64,000 nt of DNA from assembly GCF_000327385.1 (NCBI RefSeq), contig NW_008708367.1:286966-350965 (forward strand). The letters are read 5' to 3'. Below are positions 23,387 through 35,700 of the stretch, piece after piece (position 1 is the first letter of the stretch; each line of letters opens with the position of its first letter). This DNA comes from Lottia gigantea (lineage: Eukaryota > Mollusca > Gastropoda > Lottiidae). The notes under the pieces were generated by a model that made no database searches, was not told where the DNA came from, and worked only from the letters and a program-made list of their open reading frames with translations. The position numbers were made by a program, and so were the translations under genes.

Positions 23387-23754
23387 GATGCCTCATCCAT
23401 TAATACAAATTTTAATTACTTTAGGCTAATAGCAATTAGGCCAAACAAACAAATGTAACAAACTTTTATTTTGATTTCGTGCAGGAACTAGCCACCTTTC
23501 TTATTTCCTGAGTAGAAACTTATCATTGAAGGGGGAAAACTCTTGTTTCTATAATTATACTTCAGACTACAAATAACTTTCAAACCATTGACACAACTCA
23601 CAGGCTAGCCTTTTCTGTCTTTCCCATTGCTTTCGTGACACACAGAACTTTTTGTCCCGTCTGAACGAAAGCTGGAAATCGAATTGAAACTTAGGAATGC
23701 ATCTGACATACCATTTTACTAGACTTTTACTGGACTAATGAAGATCGGAAAAAA

Positions 23755-24062
23755 AAATGAATGGTGTTTTACGTCCTTCTTTTCTGCACCCTGTGGGTAC
23801 ATTGAGGGAAATTTTTCCAAGACAGTGGCTTTAGCCTGCTCTTTTTCAATTTACGACTTTTGTGGGATCTTTAACGTACCCAGCCTGGTAGAACATAGGG
23901 CCTCGGTTTATTATCCCATCCGAACGACTCGACAATTTTTCCAAATCAGTTCCTCTTACCTGCATTCGAAAATCGAAGGTATTATCTCGACCTATGCCTA
24001 TGACCTTCAGGTTAGTGAGAAAGTGTCTAAAACTCACTGAGCTCTCACTGAGCCACTACGGC
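23755..24062. repeat. dispersed repeat G (SINE-like), longest copy
   Basis: About 300 bp with phrases gtgggatctttaacgtaccc, ggcctcggtttattatccca and tattatctcgacctatgcc, ending in gagccactacggctc. Shorter relatives lie at 14385-14490 and 7788-7925. It resembles repeats I associate with mollusc genomes; no poly(A) tail or tRNA-like A/B boxes could be confirmed. Confidence 0.6.
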
Positions 24063-24187
24063 TCTAGGAAAGATAGTGGTGATAGTAAATGGAGTATTAT
24101 ATCATGTTCTGATTATCAGGCAATAAACACAAAATATCAAGTAAGTAAGTGAAGGGAGTTTAATTTTACCCCTAAAAGCATTTTAAC

Positions 24188-24485
24188 AATGTCAAGCTAT
24201 TATGAACTTCGTCTTATACCTTGACTGCAATAGCTACCTTTCTTGTGTCATGGAAGTTAATAATTGCAGTGATTTAATTGAATTATACACTCCAGAAAAT
24301 ACAGCCAATCAGAGGTCTCCACAAAAAGTCTGTTATCATTATGGCTTAGTGTTTACAGACTTTTTGTTGTGGGCTTTGATTGGCTGTATTCACTGGTGTA
24401 CGATCCAATAAAATCATTGCATTCTGTGATACAAGAATATTGGCTATTGCTGTCAAGGTTGTGGTAGCTTGACATTGTGAAGATG
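24188..24485. mobile_element. palindromic MITE, family A, copy 1
   Basis: The ends are inverted: aatgtcaagctatta at the left and tagcttgacattgtgaagat at the right. Internal arms repeat ccttgactgcaatagc versus ggctattgctgtcaagg, and a centre has agccaatcag / gattggct. Other copies: 29748-29880, 51633-51832 and 60133-60407. No ORF. Confidence 0.75.
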
Positions 24486-25380
24486 TCAAACAGAAGCTAA
24501 AGCATTACTCTGTACTAACACCTTTTATATCATAAAGAAAAAAGAACAAGTCATTTCAATTTCTTTTATCAAAAACAAAACAGTTTAAATAAATTAATAT
24601 TTCTTAAAAAATCAAACAAATTTCAGAAGTTGATTATTGCTGCATCAAAATGTGAAAGAATTATAATTTCATGCTATCTTAATCTGATATATAAAGTCAG
24701 GGAGGAAATTTTTCATAATAAATCTGGAACAGAAACTAATAAACCTTACAATCTTAATAAATAAATATCTTTTTTATGCATTAGGCTATTTTAATCTTAA
24801 TCTTATAATGAACTATGGTCAAACAAAAATAATTTATGCTCTGCCGGGTAAAATTCCAGCAGTCGACTTTTAACTATGAATCAAAACTGTAGCCTACAGA
24901 CTAAACTTATATTTTGTTGATTATTACTTTTTATATACCTAAAAATAAAGTAGACTGATGGTGTTTATTTTTTTTATTGGACCTGGATGAACAGAAATAT
25001 CTATGTTTGGCTGTAGTTGTAGAACCAAAGTTCTCAACCTTTCTCAGGAAGCGACCCCATTCCAGAAAATCAGATTGCAACCTCTCAAAGTAAGAACAAA
25101 GCCTGACATTCTACTTAATATCATTATCATTTATATTTGATATCAAATTATCCATCTATGTGATGGTTGGACCTGTTTCTCCGCAACAAGATATGCAATG
25201 CGTGGCTCTAACACCACATGACAATCTTGTCCTTCTCTATTTGTAATATTATGATAACATTCCTTTCACAAACCATATCATTTTTCAAAAAGTTTTCAGA
25301 TTAACCTGCGACCCTAATGAAAGTGCTTTGCTTTCTAGAAGTTGTGAGCCCAGATTTGAGAATAATAGTCTTTACAGTCT

Positions 25381-27822
25381 TTAAGTTTGATGATGATGTT
25401 GATCAGTCTGGGTGTCCTGAGAACTAACAGTATAGCCTGTAGCTTGTTGATAATCATTAAAACTCATACCAAACTGACTAGCTAGCTGGCTGTAATAGGC
25501 GTATATTGACGGCCATTGTGTCGAGGTTGATGATTGGTCAGTTGAAAGGTCAGGTCGAATATCTACTGGGTAGTTAACGCTACTACAGCGTCCAGTGTTG
25601 TCTAGGTCAGCATTGGGAAGATACTGAGGTGTCATGGATCTGTGAAGATGATGATAATCTTTAGTCTGTGAAGATGAATCTAAATGAATTGCTGCCATTC
25701 CTGAATGTGGTAAATTGGAAGGAGTCAAATTATTTTCCGACAAATTCTGACTCAGATCACATGAGATTCCATCGTGCCACGAGTTTGAAACTGGAGGGTT
25801 AAAATCTTCAACTACTCTCTCCTCTTTTGTAGAGTTCACAAGATTGTTGGTGCTCCTGTCAGAGTAATCAATAGCTTGTGGAGCAGGGACACCATTGTTC
25901 ACGGATTCAATTTGACTGGGAGTCAAGTGCGTGAAAACAGAAACATGAGAATTGGGGTCATAGGTCACATATTCCAGTTTTGATTGGAAATTATTTTTCT
26001 GATCTGAGGGACAGACCGACAAGGCTGGGATTATTTCTGACTCTTCTGATACAGTTTCTTTACCAGTCTCCTTCACTGGATCCCCAACTTTTTCAACTCG
26101 GAAATTTGTGGGCGTAATTTTGCAAATTATGTCCTCTCTCCAACAATTGGAATCTTTGTGAATTTTATGTACAAGAATTAAATGGCGTCTAATGATGGAA
26201 GAATCAGTAAATGTTCTGCGACAGAATTTACAGACAAACGGTTTAAATCCTTTATGCACGCGTTCATGTCGTTGTAACGCTTGTTTCTGAGTAAACCCAC
26301 GCCCACAATCCGAGCACACAAATTTCTTCTCCACTGCATGAATACGCATGTGCATTTTAAGACTTGATCGTTGAGAAAAGTGTTTATTACAAACGACACA
26401 AGAGAATCTTCGCTCTTCAGTGTGAGTGTGTTTGTGATCACGTAAAGCAGATTCATAATTAAAACCCTTACCACAAACATCACATATATGGGGTTTCGAA
26501 CCTGTATGAGCGTTGGAGTGTTCTTTTAATGAATGTTTAGTTGTAAAACTTTTTCCACAAATAGAACACAAGAAACTTTTCTTTTCTCCCAAATGTTCGG
26601 ATTTGATGTGACATTTCAGAATGTAGGTGTTGCCGTATGTTTTTGAACATTGTGGACACTCTACAGATGGCTTGGTATAATCTACATCGTGAGTCTTTTT
26701 GTGATCATCAAGTGATTTTTTAATTTTATAAACTTTTCCACATATATCACAACAATGTTGAGGCTTACCATGGGATATTTTATGTCGATTCATGTAGCGT
26801 TTATTGGGAAAAACTTTCAAACAAAGATCACATTTTACTGGGCACGCTTTATGAAATCTACGTTTATGATCAGAAAGGGATAAATTACTACCACAACTAA
26901 AATCACATTGAGAACAAAAATATGATTTCACACCTTGATTTTTAGGACGTCCTCGTTTTTTCTTGACTTTTTCAGGAGGGGATTCTATTTCAATTTCACC
27001 ATTTTCTTCATCATCATTTTCAAATTCATAATTATCTTCAGGGCTGGAGTCTGACAACTCACCGTCATTTTTCTTTCGAGTAATTCCTTCCCTTACTTCT
27101 TCATTTTCAAATCTTTTGTCACCGTCCTTTGGAACGGATGATTTCATTAAAGGCCTGCGAACAAAATTTGCTTTTAAGTTTGTAAATTTGTACATTTTCT
27201 GTTTGACAAGACTCAAACCTGTTGTAAGATTTTTCTTAGGTCTCCCTCGTTTTCTTCTCGGTGGAATTTTCAACAACGAAATTTTCTCAGAATCATTTTG
27301 ATCACTTAAATTTCTTTCATTTGGAACATTGTTTGATTTTACATGGAGATATTTTTCAATCTTCTCCACAATTGGTGCCGAAAGTCCATGATTTTTAACA
27401 TTATTTGTGTCTTTAATAAAAGAATTCACTGAAATTTCACTTGAATCTGATGTTTCAGTCTTTGAAATTTCTGTTTTAGCTGAATCTTGTGTCCTAGTCC
27501 CATCAATAGAGCTTAGATTTTTATCTAGTTTGAGGTCACGTTTAGAAACTATTCCTTTTTTTTGTCTTGTGCCTTTAGATTCCTGAGAGCTTGGAAGAGA
27601 ATTTGAACCATGTAATGCTAAAGAAGTGGCGAGAATGCTGAAAACTTTCCCCATCGAGATCCATAATCCCTGGAATTTATAATGTTGATCGGAATAAAAG
27701 AGCAGTACTCCAGTCTCTTTGCTGGCACCTTCCAATATAGCATAAAAGTCAAAACCAGTTGGAAATTTGTGTACGAAGTCTTCAGACACCTCCGCTGTAA
27801 CAGAGCCAAAAATGGTAGTCAT
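25381..27822 (-). CDS. C2H2 zinc-finger protein with nine fingers and AT-hook-like motifs (paralogue 2)
   Basis: A single-exon frame of 813 residues starting at the ATG at 27822 (MTTIFGSV); a frame extension to a GTG two codons upstream is not a likely start. Residues 1-75 repeat the N-terminal domain of paralogue 1 (TGVLLFYSDQHYKFQGLW core). Two AT-hook-like GRP motifs follow (RRKRGRPKK and KKKRGRPKN), with an acidic patch between them, then nine C2H2 fingers at about 308-565, collinear one for one with paralogue 1, and a Ser/Thr/Gln/His-rich tail. The AT-hook motifs are absent from paralogue 1, which has only a basic stretch there. The likely role is a sequence-specific DNA-binding regulator; targets are unknown. 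Confidence 0.9.
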   Translation of the reverse strand: MTTIFGSVTAEVSEDFVHKFPTGFDFYAILEGASKETGVLLFYSDQHYKFQGLWISMGKVFSILATSLALHGSNSLPSSQESKGTRQKKGIVSKRDLKLDKNLSSIDGTRTQDSAKTEISKTETSDSSEISVNSFIKDTNNVKNHGLSAPIVEKIEKYLHVKSNNVPNERNLSDQNDSEKISLLKIPPRRKRGRPKKNLTTGLSLVKQKMYKFTNLKANFVRRPLMKSSVPKDGDKRFENEEVREGITRKKNDGELSDSSPEDNYEFENDDEENGEIEIESPPEKVKKKRGRPKNQGVKSYFCSQCDFSCGSNLSLSDHKRRFHKACPVKCDLCLKVFPNKRYMNRHKISHGKPQHCCDICGKVYKIKKSLDDHKKTHDVDYTKPSVECPQCSKTYGNTYILKCHIKSEHLGEKKSFLCSICGKSFTTKHSLKEHSNAHTGSKPHICDVCGKGFNYESALRDHKHTHTEERRFSCVVCNKHFSQRSSLKMHMRIHAVEKKFVCSDCGRGFTQKQALQRHERVHKGFKPFVCKFCRRTFTDSSIIRRHLILVHKIHKDSNCWREDIICKITPTNFRVEKVGDPVKETGKETVSEESEIIPALSVCPSDQKNNFQSKLEYVTYDPNSHVSVFTHLTPSQIESVNNGVPAPQAIDYSDRSTNNLVNSTKEERVVEDFNPPVSNSWHDGISCDLSQNLSENNLTPSNLPHSGMAAIHLDSSSQTKDYHHLHRSMTPQYLPNADLDNTGRCSSVNYPVDIRPDLSTDQSSTSTQWPSIYAYYSQLASQFGMSFNDYQQATGYTVSSQDTQTDQHHHQT

Positions 27823-28030
27823 CTTCACACCTATTCATTAATTAACTACGTAATTAGCGGCGTTCTTTCATCTGTTGTCATCTACGGAAAAAATCATACA
27901 CTATTTCTACCTCCAAGCTGAAGAGTTCTACTCAAGTTATCTTTCCTTTGTTTACACATGACGTCATGAAAGTAGGTCAGTAGACCAAGCTGTATCAACA
28001 TTGTCGCAAATGACGTTATTACTGTGGTAT
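27823..28030 (-). promoter_or_regulatory. putative promoter region of zinc-finger paralogue 2
   Basis: A perfect CRE palindrome TGACGTCA lies at 27959-27966, about 140 bp upstream of the start codon, with a second half site (tgacgtta) near 28011. The same perfect site occurs in the THOC2/ALKBH8 promoter. No TATA box is evident. Regulatory use is inferred. Confidence 0.45.
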
Positions 28031-28162
28031 ATTGAATATGATGCTCACTATTTTCATGAATGGAATTATATGAATGAAGTGTAACTGTAGTAAGTGCAGA
28101 ACTTGGTTTGCAAGCGATTTCCTTCAGACTTATCTATACACTTCAGGCCACAAAGCAGTTAA

Positions 28163-28420
28163 ATGAATAGCCAAGATAATTCAACCCTGCCCTTTCTGCA
28201 GGGCACCAACAATATGAATAGCGAAGATAATTCAACCCTGCCCTTTCTGCAGGGCACCAACAATATGAATAGCCAAGATAATTCAACCCTGCCCTTTCTG
28301 CAGGGCACCAACAATATGAATAGCCAAGATAATTCAACCCTGCCCTTTCTGCAGGGCACCAACAATATGAATAGCCAAGATAATTCAACCCTGCCCTTTC
28401 TGCAGGGCACCAACAATATG
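28163..28420. repeat. 51-bp hairpin minisatellite, 5 copies
   Basis: Five nearly identical 51-bp units, each holding the interrupted palindrome ccctgccctttctgcaggg. The unit length is a multiple of 3 and has no stop in several frames, so both strands look open across it, but there is no start context, splice logic or family match to support coding. The remainder of 28030-29700 is AT-rich intergenic DNA in which I see no gene. Confidence 0.92.
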
Positions 28421-29719
28421 CAGTGTGGAATCAGGGAAAGGTCAACAACATAGTTTTTTTTTATGTGGCCCTGGATTAATGCCCAAATTCAACAAGATGT
28501 CAGCCTCTCTGAACTGACTGCATCACTGACAAGGGAGAAACTTTGTTGAAAAATTATTAAATATTAACAAGACCTCCAGACTAGAAGGAGTACATCTTAC
28601 TTACATAGCCACATCATACATACCTCTTTTATTAAGTTGGGTGGAAATAAATAAATTAATCCAACTTGAATTAAGATTAACAATTTAATTTACAAACATG
28701 AAATTCAGAACAAACAAAATTAGCATATTGCATTGAAATAAAAATAATCCCAAATATATATATAATTATATACAAGAATGTGACCCAAATATATTTCAAG
28801 GCATCAACATTCTTTCTGCTGACAAATATCAAATTTGAATCTTGAATGTCTGGTATGAAATTGTTGATGATTCTGGTCACTTATAATACTTAGACAGTGT
28901 GGCTTCAGGCATTGTATGCTTACTCTTGTAGACACCACTTCCATTATGAAATACGTACTCACTTATAATTGATATACGGTACTTCCTTACGTGAACAGTT
29001 CATAAGCTGCTGTTTTGCCAGTATGTTCCGGGTTTCGTTTTGCATTTCGGATCGTTAGTACTTAGTTTATTTATTTCTGTCAAATATTCATGTCACATAT
29101 TCAATCCAAATGACAATGGAGACTGCTTCAAATGGGAGCAACACAGGCTAAATGCTCAATTTTTCGTTGAAATTATCCCCCCAAATGAACTGGAAATGGA
29201 ATGGTAGATGTGGCAAAATACAAAATTTGATTCCATTAAAATAGATCTTTGAATAGAAAATCCTACGCAGTGTAATCCTCTTACTGTACGAATATTCATA
29301 CTAAATCAGCTGTCCTGATGAAAGTTTTATATCTAAAACATGTGTTACCATTATTTTGATTTTCAATGAAGGTACGATTACAAGTCAACAATGTTTTCTT
29401 ATGTTTGGAAAAAGGACAGTTAAAAAAAAAACATCTAAAAACTATTTGACAAATGAAGTTATTTTAAAGACATGATTTGAGAAAAAAAAAAGATTAAATT
29501 TTGACAAGTAACTATGACAGTAGCACAAGTACATGAAAGCTTGACAAAAACTTGAAAGTTCCACAAAAACTGTGAAAATCTAGACACACATCTCTCGAAA
29601 AGTTGAAAACCATTTTATATTGAAACATTCTATAAATTTATTTGAATAGGAAACTGAAAGAGAAAAAATAAATGTAGGTGAGAGAAAACTTTCATATATT
29701 CAATAATCTTACTTTATCT

Positions 29720-32700
29720 TTATAGAAATAATCTATCAGAGCAGGCATCTTCACAATGTCAAACTATTACAAACTTCATCTTATACCTTGACTGCAGTAG
29801 CCACCTTGTATCATGGAAATTGGACATCTAATCAAATTAAAGGTGAATATTGCCATTAAGGTATTGTATCACCATTGTGATGATGATGAGTAATTCAACA
29901 ATTACCGACTGAGCTAGTCCATTTTCACAAAAGACAATATTCAAACCCAGCATTTGAAGGAATTACACACTTTCAGAAGCACTGGCTGTTGCATCAGAAT
30001 ATTTCTTATTTTAAGTAGGATTCTAACCAATGGCATCTGATTGCCTAGCAGACGAAAATGCAACTCCTCGCTATTCCACTGCCACAAAAAGACAGTGTTC
30101 CAACCCAGTGTTTGACGTTCATGGTTTGTAAGGAGATATTCATATAGCCTGACATGGGTAAGAAGAGGTGATAGGGATGACTGAATATAGAATTAAAAAT
30201 ATAAACAAACCTGTAAGGATAGCCTTGATACTTAGATCTAAACACTGACAGTAACAAACTAAAAAATATAGCTACACAACCTAAACCAACTAGGGCTAGT
30301 ACTGAAATATAAAAACATACAATGACTAGATTCTTGTATTAAAAGATCAGAGTCTCTTATTTAGTTTTAGGTTAAAGTGGCAGTATGGAAAATAAATAAA
30401 TTATACAAGAAAATATTTCTAAAATATGATATTTACTTTTATGTATACACTTTATCAAAACTGAATTTGTTTTAAAAGGGTGATTAAAAACCGAGAGTAA
30501 CAATTGTTTATTAAGTATAACTGAACACAATGATATAGATAACAATTACTTTAATAAATAACTTGAGATGTTTCCACAATGATGCTTCCATCTTTATCAA
30601 GCAATACAAAGATCATTGCTTGATAAAGATGAAAGTATCATCGTCGAAACGTCGCAAGTTATTTATCAAAGTAATTGTTATCCATATAATTGTGTCCAGT
30701 TATTTAAACCCTAATTAATAAATGCCACTCAAGGAAGTTAATTAAGCAGTTTGGTCTAGTTATGGTGTTTGGTCATATAAAAAAAAGGGTCCATTAGAAC
30801 CTGAGTCGATTTCTTAGTAAGATTATTGTCAAGATGTTTAGTGACAGGATCAACTGGTTGACAGGACCAACTGGTTGACAGGACCAACTGGTTGACAGGA
30901 CCAACTGGTTGACAGGATCAACTGGTTGACAGGATCAACTGGTTGACAGGATCAACTGGTTGACAGGATCAACTGGTTGACAGGATCAACTGGTTGACAG
31001 GATCAACTGGTTGACAGGATCAACTGGTTGACAGGATCAACTGGTTGACGGGATCAACTGGTTGACGGGATCAACTGGTTGACGGGATCAACTGGTTGAC
31101 AGGATTCTCCAGAACTTTTATTTTTATCCTTTTTAAAAATGAATGTTTTTATTTTGTTTGTTTAAAGCCTGTAAACTGACATCAATTACTGGAAAATCTT
31201 GGCTACTTAAACAGGTCTTTTGAGGCAAAGAATCTGCTTCTTTAGAAAATTCTAGACTTACTTCGTTTTTTCCTGCTGTCTCCCTTCATATTGTGAGCCT
31301 CGTTCATGATAATAAAACCAACTACTACGGCAGTGTCTTGCAGAAAGTCAAGGAATTTCATTTTCACACAAAAATTTTTGAAACAGGGGTTTTAAAATAT
31401 CTTTAACAAATCTTTTGTCATAAATGTCATATTTGAAGTGTAAAGTAAGAACTTTGAACATTAGGACTGTATCTAAACTCAAAAAGTATAAAACAATTTC
31501 TGTGATAAATATTTTTTAACTATTAATTTTGACTGCTATCAAGTAATACCAGGTCTATGGTAGATTAGATCCCCTTTTATTAACTCCCTGAAACAATTGC
31601 GTTACATTTCTGAATTATTTGTTTATCTTGTAAATCTCTCCAGAAGTAGGTAATTTTCTATCAAATTGATGTATTCCAATGCTGAAATCAAAAGTCCCTA
31701 CTTGTAACCTAGGTCAGTGCTTCTATAAGAGAGTTTCTCTTATAAAACCTTATACCAGGTTAGTTGGAGTAATATATTAAAGATAATAAAAGGATACTAA
31801 GTAACATTACAATATACGTCTCCATGATGAACTGACCTTGACTAGAACCATGTATATAGTGCTAGAAACAAACAATACCAAAACATCAAATCATAACCCT
31901 ACTATACATAAGATATTTTCATTGAGAATACCCACAAATGAATGGCTTTTTTCAATTTATCAGGACTGCGAAGATGTGTGTTTGAAATAAATACAATAGA
32001 TAACTGTTGCTTCAATAAGTAATACTCTTGTTTTTATACACGTTACTCTTGAGAGGGTAAATCACCTAAAAATCTTCATTCAATTTATCATATAAATACA
32101 AACACACGAAAACTTAAAACATAAAATATCTCTATTGTCATTTTATTATTACTTTATCATATACCCATCAACTCACTCTCACTTTATATTATTTTTATCT
32201 TGAGTTAATAACTAATTTATATACATCTTGAAATAAACTAAGTGGATGGACAGTCTTCACTAAACTTCTTGCCAATATGCAGTATATTGATTATAATTAT
32301 TGATAATAAACCATATCTTACCATCTGTCCAGACTGGGGATTTCTGTGCATCAGAGGAGGACCTCGAATATGATTCCACATCTGACCAGACGTCATCGCA
32401 AATATCACCGCCTGAAAAACAGACAATTATTCAAAACAATGTTTTTATTGGTCAGCGTTATAATTACCTCTTAGACGCGTTATAGTGTTCTGTTCAGAAT
32501 TATTTTCAAAAAGATCTTAGCGCTAGGATGTCCTAGAATCAATGTTAGAAGATAAGAACATAGGACATCCTAGTGCTGAGATCGTTTCGAGAAAACGTGA
32601 CCCTGTTTTGACAGGATGCAGTCAACTGCCTAATATTTCCAGTCAACCTAGCTGTACAGAAATCAGGGAAAAGATCAAGCAAGAGTTTTCACAATGGACC

Positions 32701-35700
32701 AGCTGGTAAACAGGATCCTCGTAAATCCTTGTATAAAATTGTTGTTTCTTTCTTTCTGAAGTCTAAAGGGCATTAAAAAACCAACTTACCAAAGCTCCAA
32801 TACCCCAGCATGTTTTATTGTATAAAAACTCTAGATTATTTCGTTTTAAATAGAGTAGTCCACCAATTAGAGAGAAGAGGAGAGCTAGAGCCAAAGTTCC
32901 TGAATAGTTTGGAGGTCGGAACACTCGGATCTGTAATATATAACACAAAATCATAATTAAGGATTCCAGGGCGGAGTAAAAGAATTAATGGAAATGGAAA
33001 TTATCAGCTGAGGATCAAGGGGGCCAGAGACTTCCATGTGAGGGGTATAGGGGAAGATGTTTTGGGAGTCATTTCCTATAGGAACGGTCATGGTATGGCG
33101 TGTTTCAACTATCTGGAAATTCCTTAAACCACACGATTTTATCGGGAACGGAAATGTGTGGACAAACAAGGCACCATCCCTCAAACCAAATTTTTAGTTT
33201 GAAAATAACAAAATACACGGGTCAGAAAATTAGAGGAGGTCTGAGATCTCTGTATAATAATATGGGAGGATGGATGAGGTCTTGTGAGACAGAAAATTAA
33301 AAAAAAAAAAGAGAGAAACTGAGAGCAGTGAAAGCTATTTGATGACCAGTCAAACCAAGTTATAGGCTATCAAGAGTGAAGAAGTTTATTCAAACTCCTA
33401 TGTAAAGCAATGGCCAAGGTCACAAAGGTAACAGAATTAGTATGTAGTTTTCAACATAAAAACTGTACCAGTAATTTATAATTAACATGATAATAATGAT
33501 TATCAGAATCATCTTGTCATGAGTTATAATATAAAAACTGTAAAATAAGAAATGATCTACCTGAATATCAGTTCTCTCTTGTACCCATTTAGCAACATTT
33601 TCAGCTGAGAAACCAACTCTGTAGATATATAATAAAGGTTTTAATAAATCAGGATAGAACTCATCAAAACACTTATTTTTTAGAAAACGAGGGTCATCTT
33701 GTCAGAATACCCAAACTTTAAGATAATTTAAACATACAATACCAAGAATTCTGATTGGTTGATATTATTACCATCGCTGATTGCTGGAATCTAACATAAT
33801 GTAACTAAGAGAACGTAATTGCAAGTGACATCAGCTATTAGGCCAAGTCATATTATTTGTGCTGAACGTCTTCTAGTCAAAGTAAAGATACATGTAGTTC
33901 TTTGAATCAAAGTCCTATTATCATAAGTTATGACCTTTTTGATTTTTGAATTTTCATTTTCTAACTTTTCCAAAAATATATAAAGATAGCTTGCCAGGCA
34001 AGGTAATATACGCCCACTGACAGCTTTGATTTTAAATAAAAATATTTGATAGTACAGTAATAATCACCAGTATGAAATATTCAACCTTCAGACTAACATC
34101 AAAATCTGTCAAGAATTGGGCTTTCTAGGGCCAGTCTAAAACTTGAAGGTGTTTTTAAGAACAAGGGCAGTGACTCATACCAATTATTTTTTGATTTTTC
34201 TTGTTTTTGATAGGGTTCATCCTTGGGTGATAACAAACACACAGACGGACATGGGTGACTGCAATATACGCCCCCATTTCATGTGGGCGTATAAAAATTG
34301 TATAAAATTTGTACCTGTGGATGTCCATGGTATCTCCTTTCTTAGCTTTACCTTTGGCTGGAAAATGCATGAAAACAGGAGCTGTGTTGATTTTTAACTG
34401 AAAAGAAACAAATTATATCCACTTCAGTTCACAGAGTACATAACTAATTCTTGAAGAAATGATATAAAATATTTTAAGACAGATATAAGCAACGGTCTCC
34501 CACATGAAAATGAATTGTAGTTAAGACAAGTTGTAGTATCCATGGAAACCATCTTTTAAATGGAGATTTTATTCTCTGAAAAAGGAAAATATTCATGGAA
34601 ATGTTGTCATAGAAACACTAACTTTTGATACACATGCAAACTTCCATAAACCTATATTTTTGTACTCTGGAGACACGCTTCAAAACATTCATGAGAAACC
34701 TTACGGAATTCAGAAATTTTGGCTTATTGCATTAGTTGTTGATGAACATAGTTATGATTTAAAAGTAGAGATTGTCCAAATAGAACCATACACAGTAAAA
34801 TTCCTAATATTAGGCCGCGTACAGGACAATAAGATTTGAAGTGGCTGATTTATCAGTAACACGGAAGAATATAACTTACAGATTGAAAGACTTCAGGTCC
34901 TTCGTCATAATCAACCATTGTAAAAAATAGTTTATTAGAGAATTGCTGGGAATATCTCCATGAATTGGCTACAATTATATATTCTTCATTGGCTTGTCTA
35001 CAAATATAGAAATAGATAGTTTTATCACGAATCTTCAGGATTTGAAAACTATCCTCATTACGAAGACATCAGGCTGGGAGTAGAGAAAATGTTTTTGTCT
35101 TTTAGCTTTGCTCTTGACTTGTTAAGAGTTGTTCTCTCGAATTTTTGTTGTAGCTGACTTCTCCCTCTTCAGCAAGGTTTGTTTGCTTGAGCAAGTAATA
35201 ATGGAGAGTCGTCAATGCCCATTCATAAACTGGTTGATAAGAATTTAACATTTGAACCCTTTTTTTCTCATCAGCATAATGCAGCCATTTTGAAGAGGAG
35301 TCTCACTTACTTGCAGACAGAACATTGTCGTTTGGCCTGAAGAGCTGTCAACATGACAATAACAGAGTAATTTTTAGGGGGCGTTTTCACCAACTCTCTG
35401 AATTTATCCCCAGTCAATCTGATCACTGATTTCTTGTTGTTCCATTCTGTCAGCTGAGAAACTTTATCACCAAGACTGTCCTGTAATATAATATAAGTTT
35501 GGTTTGTCCTGGATTCTGAGATAAAAAATTCTCTGTGACCTCTAAATCTAGAGGCCAGTGAGAAACCTTAGTTTGTTTAAGAACATTTTGTTTATACAGA
35601 GAGGAGTTTGGAATCCAAAAAGAGCAACTGAGGTGCAATGTTCGGGACAGAATTTTTGAGAAATGATCAAACAAAGATCCAAACCAAAAGGCATTAGAAA

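Larger units (their letters stand above)
23387..25380. other. spacer between the two zinc-finger genes
   Basis: It holds the presumed 5' region of paralogue 1, a SINE-like repeat (23755-24062), a palindromic MITE (24188-24485) and AT-rich DNA containing the 3' UTR of paralogue 2. No further gene was found. Confidence 0.7.

Noticed and set aside
27823-27828. Start of zinc-finger paralogue 2 two codons earlier, at a GTG
   Set aside because: A eukaryotic gene should start at ATG; the first in-frame ATG is at 27822.
28143-28453. Overlapping open frames on both strands across the 51-bp array
   Set aside because: Stop-free repeat unit; no conserved domain and no sign of an exon.
30590-30700. Foldback containing an aaacgtcgcaag stretch as a Penelope-like element end
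   Set aside because: Only this short motif is suggestive; no reverse transcriptase or endonuclease frame is present, so it is listed only as a hairpin.
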